64,000 bases of DNA, taken from Cupriavidus sp. MP-37. GTDB taxonomy: Bacteria > Pseudomonadota > Gammaproteobacteria > Burkholderiales > Burkholderiaceae. This document shows, one piece after another, positions 25,302 to 34,245 of the stretch. The stretch covers positions 3,495,001-3,559,000 of the forward strand of contig NZ_CP085344.1 of assembly GCF_020618415.1 (NCBI RefSeq). Direction: 5' to 3'. Each line of letters starts with the position of its first letter. Positions within the stretch are counted from its first letter, which is position 1. The position numbers were made by a program, and so were the translations under genes. Under the pieces are notes generated by a model, which did not search any database, had not been told where the DNA came from, and worked only from the letters and a program-made list of their open reading frames with translations.

Positions 25302-27074
25302 TCAGGGTCGTGCGATCTGCCGCAGGACTGCGGCCTGTTCCTCGGGATCGTAGGCCTGCAGCAGCTGGTCGACCAGCGGTTCCAGCCGTTCGCAGTTGGC
25401 GTGCAGGATTTCCTGCTTGACCCGCAGCAGCTGCGCCGGATGCATGGAGAATTCGCGCAGGCCCATGCCCAGCAGCAGCCGGGTCATCGACGGATCGCCC
25501 GCCATCTCGCCGCACACCGCCACCGGCACCCCGGCACGGTTGGCTTCGCGGATGGTGCGCGCCACCAGTTGCAGCACCGCCGGGTGCAGCGGGTCGAACA
25601 GGTGGGCGACGGCGTTGTCGGCGCGGTCGATCGCCAGCGTGTACTGGATCAGGTCGTTGGTGCCGATGGACAGGAAATCCATCTTGCGCAGGAACAGCGG
25701 CAGCAGCAGCACCGCTGCCGGGATCTCGATCATGGCCCCGACCTTCATGCCGGGATCGTAGGGCTCGCCGCGTTCGTCCAGCTGGCGCTTGGCCTTGGCG
25801 ATCAGCGCCAGGGTCTGGTCGATCTCGCTGGCATGCGCCAGCATCGGCACCAGCAGCCGCACCGGGCCGAAGGCCGAGGCGCGCAGCAGCGCGCGCAGCT
25901 GGGTCAGGAACATGCCGGGCTCCGACAGCGACCAGCGGATCGCGCGCAGGCCCAGCGCCGGGTTCAGCGCGGTCTCGAAGTCATCGGCACGGCCGTCGCC
26001 GCGGGTGTCGAGCGGCTTGTCGGCGCCGATATCGATGGTGCGGATGGTCACCGGCAGCCCGTGCATGGCGTCGACCGCGCCGCGGTAGGCCTGGAACTGC
26101 TCTTCCTCGCCCGGCAGCTCGTCGCGCCGGTTCATGAACAGGAACTCGGAGCGGAACAGGCCGACACCGACCGCGCCGGCGGCCAGCGCGGCGCCCGCGT
26201 CCTCGGCCATCTCGATATTGGCCAGCAGCTCGATCTCGATCCCGTCCAGCGTCACCGCCGGCGTATGGCGCAGGCGCTGCAGGCGCTTTTTCTCCAGCAC
26301 GCGCTCGCTCTGGCGGTGGCGGTATTCCTCGAGAATGATGGCGGTGGGGTCGACGATCACCAGCCCGGCGTCGCCGTCGATGATGATCCAGTCATCCTGG
26401 CGGATCAGCTCGCTCGCGCTCTGCACGCCGACCGCGGCCGGGATGTCGAGGCTGCGCGCGACGATGGCGGTATGCGAGGTGCGCCCGCCCAGGTCGGTGA
26501 CGAAGCCGTGGAACACGGTGTGGCGGAACTGCAGCATGTCGGCCGGGGCGATATCGTGGGCTACCACGATCACGCCGGGCGCGGGCTCGCCGTCGGCGGC
26601 CAGTGCGGGCACCGGCGCGGGCACCAGCACCGGGGCGCCGGCCAGCGCCTTCAGGATGCGTTCGACCACCTGCTGGATATCGGCCTTGCGCTCGCGCAGG
26701 TATTCGTCCTCGATTTCGTCGAACTGGCGCATCAGCTCTTCGAGGCGCGTCGTCAGGGCCCACTCGGCGTTGTAGCGCCGGCCCCGGATCAGCGCCTCGG
26801 GCTCGCGCGCCAGCGCCTCGTCGTCGAGGATCATCGCGTGCACGTCGAGGAAGGCGCCCATCTCCTCGGGCGCGTCGCGCGGCAGGTCGCGCTTGAGCGC
26901 GGCCAGTTCGGCGCGCACCGCGGCGCGCGCGGCGCGCAGCCGTTCGACCTCGGCATCGAGCTGCGCTTCATCGACCAGGTAGTGCGACACGTCCAGCGCC
27001 GCGGGCGCAAGCAGGTGCGCGCGCCCGATGGCGACGCCGCGCGAGACCGGGATGCCGTGCAGGGCGAAAGGCAT
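25302..27074 (-). CDS. ptsI: PTS enzyme I (phosphoenolpyruvate-protein phosphotransferase)
   Basis: A 590-residue enzyme I that takes phosphate from PEP and passes it to HPr. The N-terminus reads HGIPVSRGVAIGRAHLL. The phospho-His is in DLGGRTSHTAIVARSL, and the PEP-binding barrel has GIGLFRSEFLFM, GDGRADDFE and SIGTNDLIQYTLAIDRAD. It lies downstream of ptsH and an EIIA gene. With no sugar EIIC here, this set probably works in regulation; I recall that ptsH/ptsI mutants of C. necator have altered polyhydroxybutyrate metabolism. Confidence 0.96.
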   Translation of the reverse strand: MPFALHGIPVSRGVAIGRAHLLAPAALDVSHYLVDEAQLDAEVERLRAARAAVRAELAALKRDLPRDAPEEMGAFLDVHAMILDDEALAREPEALIRGRRYNAEWALTTRLEELMRQFDEIEDEYLRERKADIQQVVERILKALAGAPVLVPAPVPALAADGEPAPGVIVVAHDIAPADMLQFRHTVFHGFVTDLGGRTSHTAIVARSLDIPAAVGVQSASELIRQDDWIIIDGDAGLVIVDPTAIILEEYRHRQSERVLEKKRLQRLRHTPAVTLDGIEIELLANIEMAEDAGAALAAGAVGVGLFRSEFLFMNRRDELPGEEEQFQAYRGAVDAMHGLPVTIRTIDIGADKPLDTRGDGRADDFETALNPALGLRAIRWSLSEPGMFLTQLRALLRASAFGPVRLLVPMLAHASEIDQTLALIAKAKRQLDERGEPYDPGMKVGAMIEIPAAVLLLPLFLRKMDFLSIGTNDLIQYTLAIDRADNAVAHLFDPLHPAVLQLVARTIREANRAGVPVAVCGEMAGDPSMTRLLLGMGLREFSMHPAQLLRVKQEILHANCERLEPLVDQLLQAYDPEEQAAVLRQIARP

Positions 27075-27123
27075 GTACCGCTCCGTCAGGAACGTTGATC
27101 AATTCGGGTCGAGGCCGCCGGCC

Positions 27124-27393
27124 TCACTCCCCTTCACCAAAGCGGTTGGCGATCAGTGCCAGCAGCGCGTCCATCGCCTCCTGCTCGTCCGGACCCTCGG
27201 TCTCGATCGTGATGGTCGAGCCGATCCCGGCGGCCAGCATCATCACGCCCATGATGCTCTTGGCATCGACCTGGCGTCCGTTGCGGGACATCTTGACCTG
27301 GCTGACGAAGCTGCCGGCGAGCTGGGTCAGCTTGGCGGACGCGCGTGCGTGCAGTCCGAGTTTATTGATGATGGTGGTGTCCCTCTGCAGCAT
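27124..27393 (-). CDS. ptsH: PTS phosphocarrier HPr
   Basis: An 89-residue HPr with phospho-His in NKLGLHARASAKLTQLA and the regulatory Ser region AKSIMGVMMLAAGIGST, the latter a possible HprK target. It overlaps the 3' end of the EIIA gene by 32 bp and precedes ptsI by about 50 bp. Confidence 0.95.
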   Translation of the reverse strand: MLQRDTTIINKLGLHARASAKLTQLAGSFVSQVKMSRNGRQVDAKSIMGVMMLAAGIGSTITIETEGPDEQEAMDALLALIANRFGEGE

Positions 27394-27817
27394 ATTTGTC
27401 GGGATGATTGGCGGTTTGATTCTGGACGGTGGTGGTGCCGACCTGCAGCACGCCCTGCGAGCCGCCGGCCAGTGCCTTGGTGGCGAGCTGGTCCAGCTTC
27501 TCGGCCCGGTAGCAGATGGCGCGGACCAGCATGGGAAGGTTGACGCCGGCCAGCACGCGCACGCGGCCCGGCTCGGCCAGGCGCGCGGCGATATTGGCGG
27601 GGGTGGCGCCGAAGATGTCGGTCAGGACCAGCGCGCCGTTGTCTTCGCAGATGGTATCGAGCCGGCGCCTGGCCTCGGCCAGCACGGCGGCGGGATCGGC
27701 ATCGGGAAGGACGTCGATGGCTTCCAGCCGCTGCGGCTGGCCACAGTAGACGTGGGCGGCGCAATCGCGCAGGGCTGACGCCAGCGGGGTGTGCGCGATG
27801 ATCAGGATGCCTGCCAT
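27362..27817 (-). CDS. PTS EIIA component, mannose family
   Basis: A 151-residue EIIA-Man-type protein. The start AGILIIAHTPLASALRDCAAHVY holds the phospho-His, and GALVLTDIFGATPANIAARL is the family's conserved loop. It ends with an unusual His run (EGHHHHQ) encoded where the frame overlaps ptsH. Such stand-alone EIIA proteins next to ptsHI in proteobacteria are regulatory rather than transport components. It is followed directly by ptsH. Confidence 0.9.
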   Translation of the reverse strand: MAGILIIAHTPLASALRDCAAHVYCGQPQRLEAIDVLPDADPAAVLAEARRRLDTICEDNGALVLTDIFGATPANIAARLAEPGRVRVLAGVNLPMLVRAICYRAEKLDQLATKALAGGSQGVLQVGTTTVQNQTANHPDKYAAEGHHHHQ

Positions 27818-27894
27818 GATGGTGATCCGTTGGATTGCCCCGATTGTAGCAGGCGCCCCCCCGCGCTCCCGCTGCCGGACCGGGCCGGTGGCGC

Positions 27895-28860
27895 CTAGCT
27901 GCCGGCAGCGCCGACGGCGTGCTCCAGCGCGTCGATGAACATCGCCGCGACATGGAAGCCGGTCTGCTGGGTGATCTCCTGGAAGCAGGTCGGGCTCGTC
28001 ACATTGACCTCGGTCAGGTAGTCGCCGATAACGTCCAGGCCGACCAGCAGCAGGCCCTGCTCCCACAGCCCCGGCGCCAGCGCCTCGGCGATCTCGCGGT
28101 CGCGCCGGCTCAGCTCCTGGGCGCGGCCGGTGCCGCCCGCGGCGAGGTTGCCGCGCACTTCGCCGGCCATCGGCACGCGCGCCAGCGAATACGGCACCGG
28201 CACGCCGCCGATCAGCAGCACGCGCTTGTCGCCGTCCTTGATCGCCGGGATATAGCGCTGCACCATCAGCGAGCGGGCGCCGTCCTGGCCCAGCGTCTCG
28301 ACGATGGCAGCGAGGTTCATGCCGTCGGCGCCGACCCGGAACACGCCCATGCCGCCCATGCCGTCGAGCGGCTTGACGATGATGTCGCGATGCTCGGCGT
28401 GGAAATCGCGGATCCGCGCCAGGTCGCGCGTGACCAGCGTCGGCGTGATGAACTCCGGATACTGGGCGATCGCCAGCTTCTCGGAATGGTCGCGGATCGC
28501 GCGCGGCTTGTTGAAGACGCGCGCGCCCTGCGCCTCGGCCAGCTCCAGCAGCCAGGTGCTGGTCACGTATTCCATGTCGAACGGCGGGTCCTTGCGCATC
28601 AGCACCGCGTCGAAGTCGGACAGCGGCTCGAGCGCGCTGTTGCCTTCGCGGTACCACGCGCCGGGTTCTGCGCCATCGTCGCCGGTCAGGTGCAGGCGCG
28701 TGGCCACGGTCTCGACGGTGCGGCCGGACAGCGCCAGCTGCGGCTGCAGGCACCAGTACAGCTCGTGGCCGCGCGCGGCGGCCTCGGCCATCATGGCGTA
28801 GGTGGAGTCCTTGTAGGTCTTGAAGGTCTCCAGCGGATCGGTGATGAAGAGGATGCGCAT
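27895..28860 (-). CDS. gshB: Glutathione synthetase
   Basis: A 321-residue ATP-grasp enzyme adding glycine to gamma-glutamylcysteine. The start MRILFITDPLETFKTYKDST, LMRKDPPFDMEYVTSTWLLE, IVKPLDGMGGMGVFRV (ATP-grasp loop) and the metal/ATP residues in YLTEVNVTSPTCFQEI are all typical of bacterial GshB. It starts 8 bp after the gshA stop, giving a gshA-gshB unit. Confidence 0.96.
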   Translation of the reverse strand: MRILFITDPLETFKTYKDSTYAMMAEAAARGHELYWCLQPQLALSGRTVETVATRLHLTGDDGAEPGAWYREGNSALEPLSDFDAVLMRKDPPFDMEYVTSTWLLELAEAQGARVFNKPRAIRDHSEKLAIAQYPEFITPTLVTRDLARIRDFHAEHRDIIVKPLDGMGGMGVFRVGADGMNLAAIVETLGQDGARSLMVQRYIPAIKDGDKRVLLIGGVPVPYSLARVPMAGEVRGNLAAGGTGRAQELSRRDREIAEALAPGLWEQGLLLVGLDVIGDYLTEVNVTSPTCFQEITQQTGFHVAAMFIDALEHAVGAAGS

Positions 28861-28868
28861 GGTGGCGT

Positions 28869-30164
28869 TCAGAGGATCGGGTTGGGGTCGGTCTTCTCGA
28901 GCTCCAGCGACGCCGCCAGCAAGGCCAGCCGCGCCACCACGCCGTACATGTAGAAGCGGTTCGGCACCGCCGCGCCAGGCTTGGCGTGGCTGTCCGGGAT
29001 GCCGTTGGGCGCGAACGCCAGCGGCACGAAGTGCATGCCGGGGGCGTTCAGGTTCTCGTCGTTGCCGCGGCCGGTGTGCACGCGGTAGAAGCCGCCCACC
29101 ACGTAGCGGTCGATCATGTACACCACCGGCTCGGCCACCGCCTCGTTGACCTTCTCGAAGGTGTGCACACCCTCCTGGATGATGACGTCGCTGACCTCCA
29201 GGCCCTCCTTGACCACGCTCATCTTGTTGCGCTCTTTGCGGTTCAGGCCCTTGATCTCGGACGGGTCGCGCACGGTCATGATGCCCATGCCATAGGTCCC
29301 GGCATCGGCCTTGACCACCACGTACGGCGTTTCCTTGATGCCGTACTCGCGGTACTTCTTGGCGATCTTCTTCAGCACGCCTTCGACCGCGTCGGCCAGT
29401 TCCTCCTCGCCCACGCGCTCGTGGAAATTCACGCCGGTGGTACGGGCAAAGTACGGGTTGACCATCCACGGATCGATGTCGATCAGCTTGGCGAACTTCT
29501 TCGCCACCTCGTCGTAGGCGGAAAAGTGGCTGCTCTTGCGGCGCGTGGACCAGCCGGCGTGCAGCGGCGGCAGCAGGTATTGCTCGTTGATGTTTTCCAG
29601 GATCGGCGGAATGCCGGCCGACAGGTCGTTGTTGAGCAGGATCGAGCAGGGATCGAAGTCCTTCAGCCCCAGCCGGCGGCCCTTGGTGCCCAGGCGCGCC
29701 AGCGGCTCGACCACCAGGGTCTGGCCGTCGGGCAGCTCGATCGGGGTCGGTTCGGTGATTTCCTCGGAAAGCGAGCCCAGGCGCACGTTCAGCCCGGCCT
29801 GGCGCATGATCAGCGACAGCCGCGCCACGTTCTGCAGGTAGAACATATTGCGGGTGTGGCGCTCCGGGATCAGCAGCAGATTCTTGGCGTCGGGGCAGAT
29901 CTTCTCGATCGCCGCCATCGCCGCCTGCACCGCCAGCGGCAGCATCTCGGGAGCCAGGTTGTTGAAGCCGCCCGGGAACAGGTTGGTATCGACCGGCGCC
30001 AGCTTGAAGCCGGCGTTGCGCAGGTCCACCGAGCAATAGAACGGGGGCGTATGCTCCTGCCATTCCAGCCTGAACCAGCGCTCGATGGACGGGGTGGCGT
30101 CCAGGATCTTCTTTTCCAGTTCGAGCAGCGGACCGTTCAGCGCGGTGATGAGATGCGGGACCAT
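28869..30164 (-). CDS. gshA: Glutamate-cysteine ligase, proteobacterial type 2
   Basis: A 431-residue protein matching the GshA subgroup found in beta- and some gamma-proteobacteria (Acidithiobacillus-like), unrelated in sequence to E. coli GshA. It forms gamma-glutamylcysteine, the first step of glutathione synthesis. FYCSVDLRNAGFKLAPVDTN, LLIPERHTRNMFYLQNVARL and VVVKADAGTYGMGIMTVRD are conserved stretches. Two ATG codons are six bases apart; the second (30164) has AGGATGG at proper distance, so it was chosen. The 553-bp region upstream holds palindromes and an orphan terminator. Confidence 0.93.
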   Translation of the reverse strand: MVPHLITALNGPLLELEKKILDATPSIERWFRLEWQEHTPPFYCSVDLRNAGFKLAPVDTNLFPGGFNNLAPEMLPLAVQAAMAAIEKICPDAKNLLLIPERHTRNMFYLQNVARLSLIMRQAGLNVRLGSLSEEITEPTPIELPDGQTLVVEPLARLGTKGRRLGLKDFDPCSILLNNDLSAGIPPILENINEQYLLPPLHAGWSTRRKSSHFSAYDEVAKKFAKLIDIDPWMVNPYFARTTGVNFHERVGEEELADAVEGVLKKIAKKYREYGIKETPYVVVKADAGTYGMGIMTVRDPSEIKGLNRKERNKMSVVKEGLEVSDVIIQEGVHTFEKVNEAVAEPVVYMIDRYVVGGFYRVHTGRGNDENLNAPGMHFVPLAFAPNGIPDSHAKPGAAVPNRFYMYGVVARLALLAASLELEKTDPNPIL

Positions 30165-30218
30165 ATCCATCCTATAGATCGTCTTAATCGTTCGCCCCGA
30201 TTGTAGAGGAACGGCCAA

Positions 30219-30264
30219 CCAGGCGCTGGCACACCCTTTATAAGGATATGCAGCGCCTGGCATA
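30219..30264. promoter_or_regulatory. Nested inverted repeats in the gshA upstream region
   Basis: CCAGGCGCTG (30219-30228) is matched by CAGCGCCTGG (30251-30260). The right arm also lies in a second symmetric element, TATGC-N8-GCATA (30247-30264), and CCTTTATAAGG sits between the arms. The overlapping dyads, 55-100 bp before gshA, look like a regulator site; the N8-spaced arms resemble a LysR-type box. No known consensus is matched exactly. Confidence 0.35.
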
Positions 30265-30330
30265 AGGGATAACCATATGGGGATGGGCGGCGTGAAATAA
30301 AGAGGCCGCGCCGGCGCCGGCGGCGGGGGC

Positions 30331-30360
30331 AAAAAAAAAGCGCGGCGATGCCGCGCTTTT
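30331..30360 (-). terminator. Intrinsic terminator with no evident gene
   Basis: AAAAGCGCGGC (30336-30346) pairs perfectly with GCCGCGCTTTT (30350-30360). Read on the minus strand it ends in a run of nine T. The amtB transcript already has its own terminator at 30652-30670, so this second one implies another minus-strand transcript starting between them. Confidence 0.7.
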
Positions 30361-30639
30361 AAATGGCCTGACAGATACGGGGAGCGTTCTGCAGGTGGAG
30401 GAAACTGCCTCAATGGCAATGTATGTGCGCCGCACATTAAAGACAATTGAAGCTTTTTAAGATCGGAGTTAAGCACTTTGCGAAAAGCCCGCGCCCGGCG
30501 CGCGGGATTGCCGGCTTGCCCGCGCCGGCATTGGGCTCGCCGGTTTCGCTGGGGCGCTGCATGGGCGCCGCGTAGTCCTTGTCCGCGTCAGCTGAGCCTG
30601 ATGGCCGCGGTCTCAATGTCTGCAACCCCGGTCAACGCG
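30361..30639 (-). other. Intergenic stretch, possible small RNA region
   Basis: This gap lies between the amtB terminator and the orphan terminator. It contains an AT-rich patch (about 30440-30475, AATTGAAGCTTTTTAAGATC) in otherwise GC-rich DNA and a short minus-strand frame that starts with TTG and has no recognisable domain. I see no convincing protein gene. The terminator geometry makes a minus-strand noncoding transcript plausible, but I found no clear promoter. Confidence 0.3.
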
Positions 30640-30672
30640 ACAAAGAAAAAAGCCCGGCACGCAGCCGGGCAA
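30640..30672 (-). terminator. Terminator downstream of amtB
   Basis: GCCCGGC (30652-30658) pairs with GCCGGGC (30664-30670). On the minus strand it is followed by TTTTTTCTTTG, a classic intrinsic terminator 54 bp after the amtB stop. Confidence 0.85.
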
Positions 30673-30723
30673 AACTCCTGAGAGCAGATTCCCAATCAGC
30701 CCTCCAGCACAACACTTTTGCGA

Positions 30724-32280
30724 TCAGCCTTCGTACGCGGTCTCGCCGTGCGAGGTGATATCCAGGCCTTCGCGCTCTTCGTCTTCCGGCACGCGCAGCC
30801 CGATCAGCATGTCCACCAGCTTGAAGGCGACGAAGGCCACCACGCCGGACCACACCACGGTGGTCAGCACGCCTTCGAACTGGACCCACAGCTGGCCCGC
30901 GATCGAATAATCGTCGGCAACCTTGTTGGCCACGTAGTCGTAGATGCCGGTGCCGCCCAGGCTGGGCGCGGCGAACACGCCGGTCAGCAGCGCCCCGACG
31001 ATGCCGCCGACGCCGTGCACGCCGAACACGTCCAGCGAGTCGTCCATGCCCAGCATGCGCTTCAGTCCGGTCACGCCCCACAGGCACAGCAGGCCGGCCA
31101 CCAGGCCCATCACGATCGAGCCCATCGGGCCGACGAAGCCCGCGGCCGGGGTGATCGCCACCAGGCCGGCCACCGCGCCCGAGGCGCCGCCCAGCATCGA
31201 CGGCTTGCCCTTGCCGATCCACTCGCCGAAGGTCCACGACAGCACCGCGGCGCAGGTCGCCAGCAGCGTGTTGACGAAGGCCAGCGCGGCCGAGCCGTTG
31301 GCTTCCAGCGCCGAACCGGCGTTGAAGCCGAACCAGCCGAACCACAGCAGCGAGGCACCCACCATGGTGAAGGTCAGGCTGTGCGGACGGATCGCCTCGC
31401 GGCCGAAGCCGATGCGCTTGCCGAACATGAAGGCCCCGACCAGCCCGGCCACCGCGGCATTGATATGGACCACGGTGCCGCCGGCAAAGTCCAGCGCGCC
31501 CTTCTGGAACAGCCAGCCGGCCTTGGCCGTGGCGGCGGTGCCGGCAGCGGCGTCGGTGTAGGCATCAGGGCCCGGCCAGAACCACACCATGTGCGCCACC
31601 GGGATGTAGGCGAAGGTGAACCACAGCACCACGAACACCAGCACCGCCGAAAAGCGCGCGCGCTCGGCGAAGGCGCCGATGATCAGGCCGCAGGTGATGC
31701 AGGCGAAAGCGCACTGGAAGGCGAAGTAGCCCAGTTCCGGCAGCACCACGCCCTTGCTGAAGGTGGCGGCCACGGCGTCGACCGTCAGCCCCTTCATGAA
31801 CAGCCGGTCGGTGCCGCCGAAGAAGGCATTGCCCTCGGTGAAGGCAAAGCTGTAGCCGTAGATGGCCCACAGCAGCGCCACCAGCGAGAAGATCACCAGG
31901 CACTGCATCAGCACCGACAACATGTTCTTGGAGCGCACCAGGCCGCCATAGAACAGCGCCAGGCCAGGCAGCGTCATCAGGATCACGAACGCGGTCGAGA
32001 CCAGCAGCCAGGCGGTGTCGCCCTTGTTGGGCACGGGCGCGGCCGGCGCGGCGGCAGCTTCAGCCGGTGCGGCCGCGGGTGCCGCAGCTGCTGCCGGGGC
32101 GGTTGCAGCGGGTGCAGCGGCTGCAGCGGGTGAGGCGGCCGGCGCGGAAGTGGCGGCGGCCGAAGCCTCGGCTGCCGGCTTGTCCTGCGCGGCGGCCGGG
32201 GTCGACATGCCCACGCCGGCCGTGCCCACGGCCAGCGCCATCGCGCCCGCCGCCAGGAATCGCTTGATCCAGGTTTTCAT
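30724..32280 (-). CDS. amtB: Ammonium transporter
   Basis: A 518-residue Amt protein. A signal-like N-terminal helix (residues 5-30) is followed by a long Ala/Pro-rich linker (about 33-85) and the 11-helix Amt core. TAWLLVSTAFVILMTLPGLALFYGG, GGTVVHINAAVAGLVGA (pore His region) and HGVGGIVGALLTGVFA (second pore His) are conserved. The C-terminal tail carries the GlnK-binding end. Gene order glnK-amtB is standard; the sigma-54 promoter upstream of the preceding porin suggests nitrogen control. Confidence 0.94.
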   Translation of the reverse strand: MKTWIKRFLAAGAMALAVGTAGVGMSTPAAAQDKPAAEASAAATSAPAASPAAAAAPAATAPAAAAAPAAAPAEAAAAPAAPVPNKGDTAWLLVSTAFVILMTLPGLALFYGGLVRSKNMLSVLMQCLVIFSLVALLWAIYGYSFAFTEGNAFFGGTDRLFMKGLTVDAVAATFSKGVVLPELGYFAFQCAFACITCGLIIGAFAERARFSAVLVFVVLWFTFAYIPVAHMVWFWPGPDAYTDAAAGTAATAKAGWLFQKGALDFAGGTVVHINAAVAGLVGAFMFGKRIGFGREAIRPHSLTFTMVGASLLWFGWFGFNAGSALEANGSAALAFVNTLLATCAAVLSWTFGEWIGKGKPSMLGGASGAVAGLVAITPAAGFVGPMGSIVMGLVAGLLCLWGVTGLKRMLGMDDSLDVFGVHGVGGIVGALLTGVFAAPSLGGTGIYDYVANKVADDYSIAGQLWVQFEGVLTTVVWSGVVAFVAFKLVDMLIGLRVPEDEEREGLDITSHGETAYEG

Positions 32281-32312
32281 GGAATTCACCTTTGTCTCTA
32301 TGCTGTCTTGGG

Positions 32313-32678
<366 letters not shown>

Positions 32679-32703
32679 TCAGCCCGCCCGGGCTGCGTCA
32701 GAG

Positions 32704-33486
32704 TTAGAAAGTCTTGGTGATCGAGGCCCAGGCCGCGGCCTTGCCCAGGTAGCGGCCGCGGTTGGCGCTGGTGTAGGCCACTTCCTTGGCGTTGGTGTCG
32801 ACATAGGCCACCGCCAGCGCGAAGCCCTTGCCCAGGTCCTTGGTCAGGCCGATCTTCCAGTCGGTGTACGAGGCGTCGCTGTTGTGCTTGACGCCCTGGT
32901 AGCCGACGTGCGCGTTCAGCGTCAGGTCCCAGAAGTTCAGCGGCACGTTGGCGGTCAGGTCGACGTAGTAGCTGTTCTTGCTGTCGGCCCAGCCAAACAG
33001 GTTGGTGACCGAATGCGAGTACTTCAGCATGACCGGGCCCCAGCCGATGCCCGCATACAGCTCGGTGGTATACGGCCGCGGATTGTTGTAGCCGCCCGGG
33101 TAGTAGTACTCGAGCACGCCCAGGTCATAGGCGAACTCGGTGCCGGCCACCTTGAAGGTGTTCTTGAAGCCGCCGTAGAAGTCCATCTCGACCGGTGCCG
33201 ACACCGCCGGGTTGGCATCCTCGAGCCAGCTGATGCTGGAGTTCCAGTTGCCCAGATAGAAGCCGCTTTCGTGCGCGTAGTCGAAACCGCCCTGGATCGC
33301 CGGGCGCAGGTTGGTCTGGCTGATGCCGCGATAGCGGTAGTCCGTGACCAGCGACACGTTGGCCGTGAACGTATGCGGCGAGGCCGGCTCGGCAGCCGGG
33401 GCCGCGGCGTCGGTGCTCTGTGCCAGGGCGCCGCCCGCGGCACTGGCCAGGAACACCGCGCTGACTGCAAGGGCCAACTTCTTCAT
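32704..33486 (-). CDS. TorF-family putative porin
   Basis: A 260-residue outer-membrane protein with a clear signal peptide (MKKLALAVSAVFLASAAGGALAQ) and a beta-barrel pattern of alternating residues. FTANVSLVTDYRYRGISQT is the characteristic family start; the ending is WASITKTF with the terminal Phe expected for barrel insertion. Substrate unknown. It is the first gene behind a sigma-54 promoter and precedes glnK-amtB, suggesting a role in uptake of a nitrogen compound. Confidence 0.85.
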   Translation of the reverse strand: MKKLALAVSAVFLASAAGGALAQSTDAAAPAAEPASPHTFTANVSLVTDYRYRGISQTNLRPAIQGGFDYAHESGFYLGNWNSSISWLEDANPAVSAPVEMDFYGGFKNTFKVAGTEFAYDLGVLEYYYPGGYNNPRPYTTELYAGIGWGPVMLKYSHSVTNLFGWADSKNSYYVDLTANVPLNFWDLTLNAHVGYQGVKHNSDASYTDWKIGLTKDLGKGFALAVAYVDTNAKEVAYTSANRGRYLGKAAAWASITKTF

Positions 33487-33568
33487 GGGTTTTTTCTCCT
33501 TTTCCTGATGGCTCGGATTTCGTCTAGTTGGATTCCGGAAAAGCTTTGAGGCAGCTCGGCAGCACTAC

Positions 33569-33584
33569 TGCAACTGCCGTGCCA
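33569..33584 (-). promoter_or_regulatory. Sigma-54 promoter for porin-glnK-amtB
   Basis: On the minus strand the sequence reads TGGCACG-GCAG-TTGCA, an exact match to the -24/-12 consensus TGGCACG-N4-TTGC. The start site would fall near 33557, about 70 bp before the porin gene. A possible half NtrC site (TGGTGTGA, 33683-33690) lies about 100 bp upstream. The rest of 33487-33875 shows nothing else I can assign. Confidence 0.85.
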
Positions 33585-33875
33585 CCCCAAGGAATGCCGC
33601 GGTGGGCGCGACCTCCTGGCGGCCGGGCAACAGCCCCGGGCGGGCATGAATACGGCTCGCAGCGACGCCAGATGGGGTTAAATGGTGTGAACGGCGCGGC
33701 GCCAGTGCTTTCGCCCGCGTGCCGCTGGGGCGATAATCGAGTCTTGACGGGAGCGGCGTACGGCCCGCGCACCACGGATCGCCCGCATTCAGGGCGCCCA
33801 AATCCTGTGCGAAAGCGCGCCATACGCCAGATTCCCGCCCGCATTGGCACCACTCAGGTGCGCAAAGGAGAAACC

Positions 33876-34154
33876 ATGAAACCGACCGACCTCTTCAACG
33901 ACCTGCAGAACAAGGTCAGCGAGGCGCTGCGCAATTCGCCGGCAAGGGACATCGAAAAAAACGTGCGCAGCATGATGACCCAGGGCTTTGCCCGGCTGGA
34001 CCTGGTCACGCGCGAGGAGTTCGACGTCCAGTCACAGGTGCTGGCACGCACCCGCGCCCGCCTGGAGGAACTGGAAAGCCGCGTGGCCGAGCTCGAGCGC
34101 CGCGCCGGCATCCCGCCCGGCGCGGGCTCGGTGGACTCGACCGGGGGCGCGTGA
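33876..34154 (+). CDS. ubiK: Ubiquinone biosynthesis accessory factor UbiK
   Basis: A 92-residue protein of the UbiK/BMFP (YqiC) family. An amphipathic N-terminus ([18 protein letters not shown]) is followed by [31 protein letters not shown], a C-terminal coiled coil. UbiK helps assemble the soluble Ubi complex for aerobic ubiquinone synthesis and associates with membranes. The start has GGAGAAACC upstream. Placement next to comM is common in beta-proteobacteria. Confidence 0.9.
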   Translation: MKPTDLFNDLQNKVSEALRNSPARDIEKNVRSMMTQGFARLDLVTREEFDVQSQVLARTRARLEELESRVAELERRAGIPPGAGSVDSTGGA

Positions 34155-34192
34155 GCACGCCGGTCGCGCCGCCAACTTCCAGCCTGTCCGAA

Positions 34193-34217
34193 GGCCGCCA
34201 GTTCTGGCGGCCTTTTT
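34193..34217 (+). terminator. Terminator between ubiK and comM
   Basis: GGCCGCCAG (34193-34201) pairs with CTGGCGGCC (34204-34212), followed by TTTTTCG. Confidence 0.8.
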
Positions 34218-34245
34218 CGTTAACAGTTTCGTGCGGTTCGATGCC

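Noticed and set aside
30437..30625. A 62-codon minus-strand frame between amtB and gshA
   Set aside because: Starts with TTG without a ribosome-binding site and has no recognisable sequence; reported only as an intergenic region.
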